Shown piece after piece: positions 22,494-25,385 of a stretch of DNA of 25,385 nucleotides; position 1 is the first letter of the stretch; each line of letters begins with the position of its first letter. The DNA comes from an uncultured Lachnospiraceae bacterium (GTDB lineage Bacteria; Bacillota; Clostridia; Lachnospirales; Lachnospiraceae): contig CAJUJP010000048.1 of the NCBI GenBank assembly GCA_910586615.1, forward strand, positions 1-25,385, given 5' to 3'. The position numbers and the translations under genes are program-made. Under the pieces are notes generated by a model that was not told the DNA's origin, did not search any database, and saw only the letters and a list, made by a program, of their open reading frames with translations.

Positions 22494-24362
22494 ATGAAAA
22501 AGATTAATGAGTATTTGATCGTAATGATCTTCATATTGACTGCGGTACTTGTGGCCGTAGCCGGGTTGAAAGCCTATCAGGTCTATGATACTGACAGACG
22601 GCTTGCCAGAGAACAGGAAGAATTGGAGCTTGCGCAGGTTTTTGCCCGAAACGAAGAAGCCCAGGGCAGAGTGCAGGAGATGCGGAGTGAGATTCAGGAA
22701 CTGACCAAAGACAGGGATAAGCTGGAACAGTTTCTGACACAGGTTCAGCAAAGTGAATTGACTGATATAGTCATCGAAACCGATATTCCAGACACCACTG
22801 TATCAGGAAATGATATGGTACTGGTGGCTGGTACGGTTTCAGGGAATACCATAGTGCTGCCGGAGGGTACGGTGTCGGGCAATGTAGTGATACTGACAGG
22901 CGGCACGGTGTCGGGCAATGGGGTGATACTGGCAGGCGGCACGGTGTCGGGCAATGGGGTGATACTGGCAGGCGGCACGGTATCAGGGAATGGAGTGATA
23001 CTGCCTGATGGTGCAGGAACGGGGGATGGAGCAGCTTTGCCGGAGGGTACGGTGTCGGGAAATGTAGTCATACTGACAGGCGGTACAGTGTCGGGCAATG
23101 GAGTGATACTGCCTGACGGTGCAGGAGCGGGGTATGGAGTAATTTTACCGGGCGTTACGGTATCAGGGAATACATTGATGCTGTCAGATGATACAGTTTC
23201 GGGGAACAGGGTGATACTGCCGGACGGCAGGCCTTCGGATCGTGCAGAAATTTTATCGGGCGGCACGGTATCGGGGAACAGGATGATCCTGCCGGGAGGT
23301 ACGGTGTCGGGTAATGTGGTTCTTCTTTCGGGCGTTACTGTTTCAGGCAACACAATCAGACTGCCCTATGGCACGGTATCGGGTAATATGATTCTATGGC
23401 CAGGTGGTACGGTGTCGGCCAATGGTTTACTGTCCGGGGCTTTTCCGGGAGGGGCATCCGGCAATGGCGGAGAAGTGAACTATTATGACGGTTCCATGAC
23501 AAACAGCAGCATTTTTGATGCCTGGCGGGAAATATATGAACAACCTGAGGGCATGACGCTGGCGCAGCGGCGGGAACTGCGGACTTCGCTCGAAGAAACT
23601 TTGGAGGTGAATCAGTCAGACCGGGAGCGGATTGCCGAGAAACGGCAGGATTTTTCCGGACTTAAGATCGCCTGCCTTGGCGACAGTATTACGGCGGGTT
23701 CTAATCTGGACGGAGAGGAGAATTACCAGCAGTATTCCTATCCGGCAAAACTGAAAGAGCTGCTTGGAGCGGAGGAAGTATATAATCTGGGTATCGGCGG
23801 TTCGTCAATCGGCCGCTATTGGGCGGATGCGTATGTGGACCGCTATCAGGAGATACCGGCGGATACGGATATTATTATTGTTATGGGAGGCACAAATGAC
23901 GGATTTTGCGTTTCGGACAAGGAGTTTGGCAGCCTGGAAGAGCGAGCATACCGTACTTTTTGCGGCGATCTGGATGAATTGATGGGCGGACTCAGCGAAA
24001 AATATCCGAATGCGGAGATTTTCTTTGCCACACCACTGCCTAACGTACTGCAGGATTATTTGATGAAAGAACGGGATTATCTGCTTCCCCAGCAAAGGTT
24101 TGTTGATGTTATGCTGACGCTGGCCGATGAGCATGACTATGAGGTGATAGATCTGTATAATTCCAATATTCTTGATTCCCATGATGCGAATGTTGTAGCG
24201 GATTATATGCCCGACGGCGTGCACGGCAATCATGAAGGGTATCAGATTATGGCGGAACATTTTGCGGCCAGGATCATAGAACATTATGATGAGACCGGAT
24301 CCGGAGGCCAAAGCGGAGAAGAAGATAAAAAACCGGCAGGAACAGGAAATCCGGACGAATAA
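22494..24362 (+). CDS. Membrane-anchored SGNH hydrolase with a 12-residue repeat domain
   Basis: A 622-residue protein: an N-terminal membrane helix (about residues 8-27, after MKKINEY, probably an uncleaved signal anchor), a charged coiled-coil-like stretch (35-85), eighteen exact-period 12-residue repeats of the type TVSGNGVILAGG (residues 102-317), a linker, then an SGNH/GDSL hydrolase domain (about 390-600). Catalytic blocks are intact: GDSIT with Ser398, GIGGSS, GGTND with Asn468, and DGVHGNHEGY with Asp574 and His577. Such domains de-esterify lipids or acetylated glycans outside the cell; the substrate here is unknown. The ATG at 22494 was chosen because MKKINEY plus a helix is a natural export signal, although its GGCGGAG site is only two bases away; a GTG at 22473 is an alternative. 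It sits between rlmB and sigH, 16 bp before the latter. Confidence 0.88.
   Translation: MKKINEYLIVMIFILTAVLVAVAGLKAYQVYDTDRRLAREQEELELAQVFARNEEAQGRVQEMRSEIQELTKDRDKLEQFLTQVQQSELTDIVIETDIPDTTVSGNDMVLVAGTVSGNTIVLPEGTVSGNVVILTGGTVSGNGVILAGGTVSGNGVILAGGTVSGNGVILPDGAGTGDGAALPEGTVSGNVVILTGGTVSGNGVILPDGAGAGYGVILPGVTVSGNTLMLSDDTVSGNRVILPDGRPSDRAEILSGGTVSGNRMILPGGTVSGNVVLLSGVTVSGNTIRLPYGTVSGNMILWPGGTVSANGLLSGAFPGGASGNGGEVNYYDGSMTNSSIFDAWREIYEQPEGMTLAQRRELRTSLEETLEVNQSDRERIAEKRQDFSGLKIACLGDSITAGSNLDGEENYQQYSYPAKLKELLGAEEVYNLGIGGSSIGRYWADAYVDRYQEIPADTDIIIVMGGTNDGFCVSDKEFGSLEERAYRTFCGDLDELMGGLSEKYPNAEIFFATPLPNVLQDYLMKERDYLLPQQRFVDVMLTLADEHDYEVIDLYNSNILDSHDANVVADYMPDGVHGNHEGYQIMAEHFAARIIEHYDETGSGGQSGEEDKKPAGTGNPDE
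22797..23444. repeat. 36-bp tandem coding repeat, 18 units
   Basis: Eighteen units of exactly 36 bp encode 12-residue repeats of the form TVSGNxxxLxxG. Most keep the TVSGN core; units 7, 10 and 13 have lost it (for example AGTGDGAALPEG) while keeping the length. Some neighbouring units are identical or nearly so at DNA level (units 4 and 5), pointing to recent duplication. The fixed 12-residue period with a small-polar turn and an aliphatic strand suggests a beta-solenoid-like spacer. Confidence 0.93.
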
Positions 24363-24378
24363 GGAAATCGGGAGCGAT

Positions 24379-25008
24379 ATGAACGAAGACTACGCGTTAT
24401 ACAGTGATGAGGAGCTCATCATCCGTCTCAGGGACGGTGAGGAGAGTGTCACGGAATATCTTATGAATAAATATAAGAATCTTGTCCGAAGCAAGGCAAA
24501 ATCTATGTATATACTGGGGGCAGATAATGAGGATCTGATCCAGGAAGGCATGATCGGGCTGTTTAAGGCATTGCGGGATTATGACAGCGGCCGGGATGCC
24601 AGTTTTCTGACTTTTGCAGATTTATGTGTATCCAGACAGATGTACACGGCTGTGCAGGCATCCAGACGGCAAAAACATATTCCGCTCAATACTTATGTAT
24701 CTCTTTACGGCAATGTAAGCATGAACCATGACGGGGAGGAAGAAGAACTTGTAAATGTGCTTGCCTCTCACGCCGGACAGAGCCCGGAAGAAGTTGTAAT
24801 CGACAGAGAAAATGTAGTACAGCTTGAGCAGATGTTTGAACGGGAACTCAGTAGTTTTGAAAAGCAGGTACTGGATCTTTATCTGACCAGTATGGGGTAT
24901 CAGCAGATTGCCAGAGTGCTGGGGAGAGATGAAAAGTCAACAGATAACGCATTGCAGAGGATCAAAAATAAATTAAAGAGGGCCATCAATAAAACAACAG
25001 ATAGATAA
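24379..25008 (+). CDS. sigH: RNA polymerase sigma factor SigH
   Basis: An alternative sigma-70-family factor of 209 residues; in B. subtilis SigH drives post-exponential and early sporulation genes. Region 2 is clear: DNEDLIQEGMIGLFKALRDY followed by FLTFADLCVSRQMYTAVQAS. Region 4 follows with LSSFEKQVLDLYLTSMGYQQ and a helix-turn-helix ending in DNALQRIKNKLKRAI. The start is the ATG at 24379 (MNEDYALYSDEEL) with GGGAG four bases upstream; the frame is open further upstream but overlaps the SGNH gene. It is the last gene of the operon, 16 bp after the SGNH hydrolase, and its place after rlmB matches the Firmicute order. Its presence fits a spore-forming ancestry. Confidence 0.94.
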   Translation: MNEDYALYSDEELIIRLRDGEESVTEYLMNKYKNLVRSKAKSMYILGADNEDLIQEGMIGLFKALRDYDSGRDASFLTFADLCVSRQMYTAVQASRRQKHIPLNTYVSLYGNVSMNHDGEEEELVNVLASHAGQSPEEVVIDRENVVQLEQMFERELSSFEKQVLDLYLTSMGYQQIARVLGRDEKSTDNALQRIKNKLKRAINKTTDR

Positions 25009-25048
25009 ATAAAGAAGAACTTTTCTTCAACTAACATTCATAATTATT

Positions 25049-25080
25049 AAACCGCCGGGCAGTTTCTGTCCGGCGGTTTC
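25049..25080 (+). terminator. Intrinsic terminator after sigH
   Basis: A 14-bp stem (25049-25062 with 25066-25079, one G-U pair) is closed by a TTT loop. It has an A-rich left flank and a short T tract within the right arm. It closes the cysE-sigH operon 40 bp after the sigH stop. Confidence 0.82.
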
Positions 25081-25103
25081 CTGCTTGTAACCTTCCTGCC
25101 TGC

Positions 25104-25209
25104 GAAAAGTGCAGCCCCTTTACAAATTATACCCTGAAAAGTGCAAACTGTGCCGGAGGGGTTGTGATAATACACCGGTTTGGTAAAGTGAATGCATAAG
25201 ATAAACCGG
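25104..25209 (+). promoter_or_regulatory. Upstream region of the last gene: direct and inverted repeats
   Basis: Two exact copies of GAAAAGTGCA (25104-25113 and 25136-25145) lie 32 bp apart, and an inverted repeat CCGGTTT/AAACCGG (25175-25181 and 25203-25209) lies in the presumed leader. GATAAT at 25166-25171 is a possible -10 box but no good -35 box accompanies it. The direct repeats, about three helical turns apart, could be a regulator binding site. Confidence 0.35.
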
Positions 25210-25246
25210 CACACAAAGAAGGTGCAGAAATGGAGGAATCATTACT

Positions 25247-25385
25247 ATGAGAAAAAAGAAAGGAAACCTGTTGCAGAGAACGGTGGCGCTGCTGCTCTCG
25301 GTGGTGCTGGCTGCGGGGATGGCACTGGATGCGGTTCCGCTAACCGTCATGGCACAGGAAAATGCCGGGGGGGGGTATAACGCGG
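25247..25385 (+). CDS. Secreted protein with signal peptide (3' partial)
   Basis: Only the first 46 codons are in the window. GGAGG at 25232-25236 lies ten bases before the ATG. The N-terminus is a textbook signal peptide: positively charged MRKKK, a hydrophobic core (TVALLLSVVLAAGMAL), and a VMA signal-peptidase site giving a mature protein that begins QENAGGG. Clostridial large surface proteins often begin this way, so it may be another giant protein like the one at the left edge; that is inference. A run of nine G (25367-25375) encodes the GGG just after the cleavage site. Confidence 0.75.
   Translation, partial: MRKKKGNLLQRTVALLLSVVLAAGMALDAVPLTVMAQENAGGGYNA

Noticed and set aside
22745..23353. 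202-codon minus-strand frame in the SGNH repeat region (Pro/Thr-rich)
   Set aside because: Antisense reading of the 36-bp repeat, whose period keeps several frames open; no start context.

Overview
The window looks like chromosomal DNA from a low-to-mid GC Clostridia, most likely a Lachnospiraceae-type gut Firmicute. Grounds: strong AGGAGG-type ribosome binding sites, TTGACA/TATAAT promoters, a cysteine T-box leader, a SigH gene, an ECF vitamin transporter subunit, type III pantothenate kinase (coaX), and the Firmicute gene order ispF-cysE-cysS-mrnC-rlmB-sigH. Most of it is housekeeping sequence, flanked at both ends by large secreted-protein genes that are cut by the window edges.

Layout. 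(1) 2-8371: the C-terminal 2,784 codons of a giant multidomain surface protein (acidic 14-residue repeats, GLUG-type beta-helix, CARDB-like, Ig-like Big_2, InlB B-repeat, seven C-terminal 'YTG...GKGNY' repeats), ending in a terminator shared with (2) purC on the minus strand. (3) A divergent promoter region leads to an OPT-family peptide transporter that overlaps, by one base, a PqqD-family (RiPP-recognition-like) gene. (4) Behind their terminator lies an array of three ~76-bp repeats, each folding into two GCGAAGC-capped hairpins, one with a compensatory base-pair change. (5) A methyl-accepting chemotaxis protein follows, preceded by a possible 59-codon ORF that overlaps its GTG start. (6) An ECF S component (probably PanT), coaX and coaBC together cover pantothenate uptake and the first three steps of CoA synthesis. 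(7) ispF (isoprenoid MEP pathway) carries an unusual Cys-rich tail. (8) A Cys-specific T-box leader controls cysE-cysS-mrnC-rlmB, then a repeat-rich membrane-anchored SGNH hydrolase, then sigH, closed by a terminator. In Bacillus subtilis the slot between rlmB and sigH holds yacP/rae1; here it holds the SGNH hydrolase. (9) The first 46 codons of a second large secreted protein run off the right edge, with a G9 tract just after the signal peptide.

How the parts work together: the T-box should couple cysteine supply (CysE makes O-acetylserine) and tRNA charging (CysS) to uncharged tRNA-Cys, with rRNA maturation (Mini-III, RlmB), the SGNH protein and SigH downstream on the same transcript. PanT/CoaX/CoaBC form a vitamin B5-to-CoA module; CoaBC also consumes cysteine.

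Notable themes are the many short tandem duplications (periods 10, 13, 21, 32, 36, 37, 42 and 76 bp), four of which span a stop codon, and hairpins closed by GAA triloops. No tRNA, rRNA, CRISPR array, transposase or phage gene was seen. Family assignments come from reading motifs, not from database searches.
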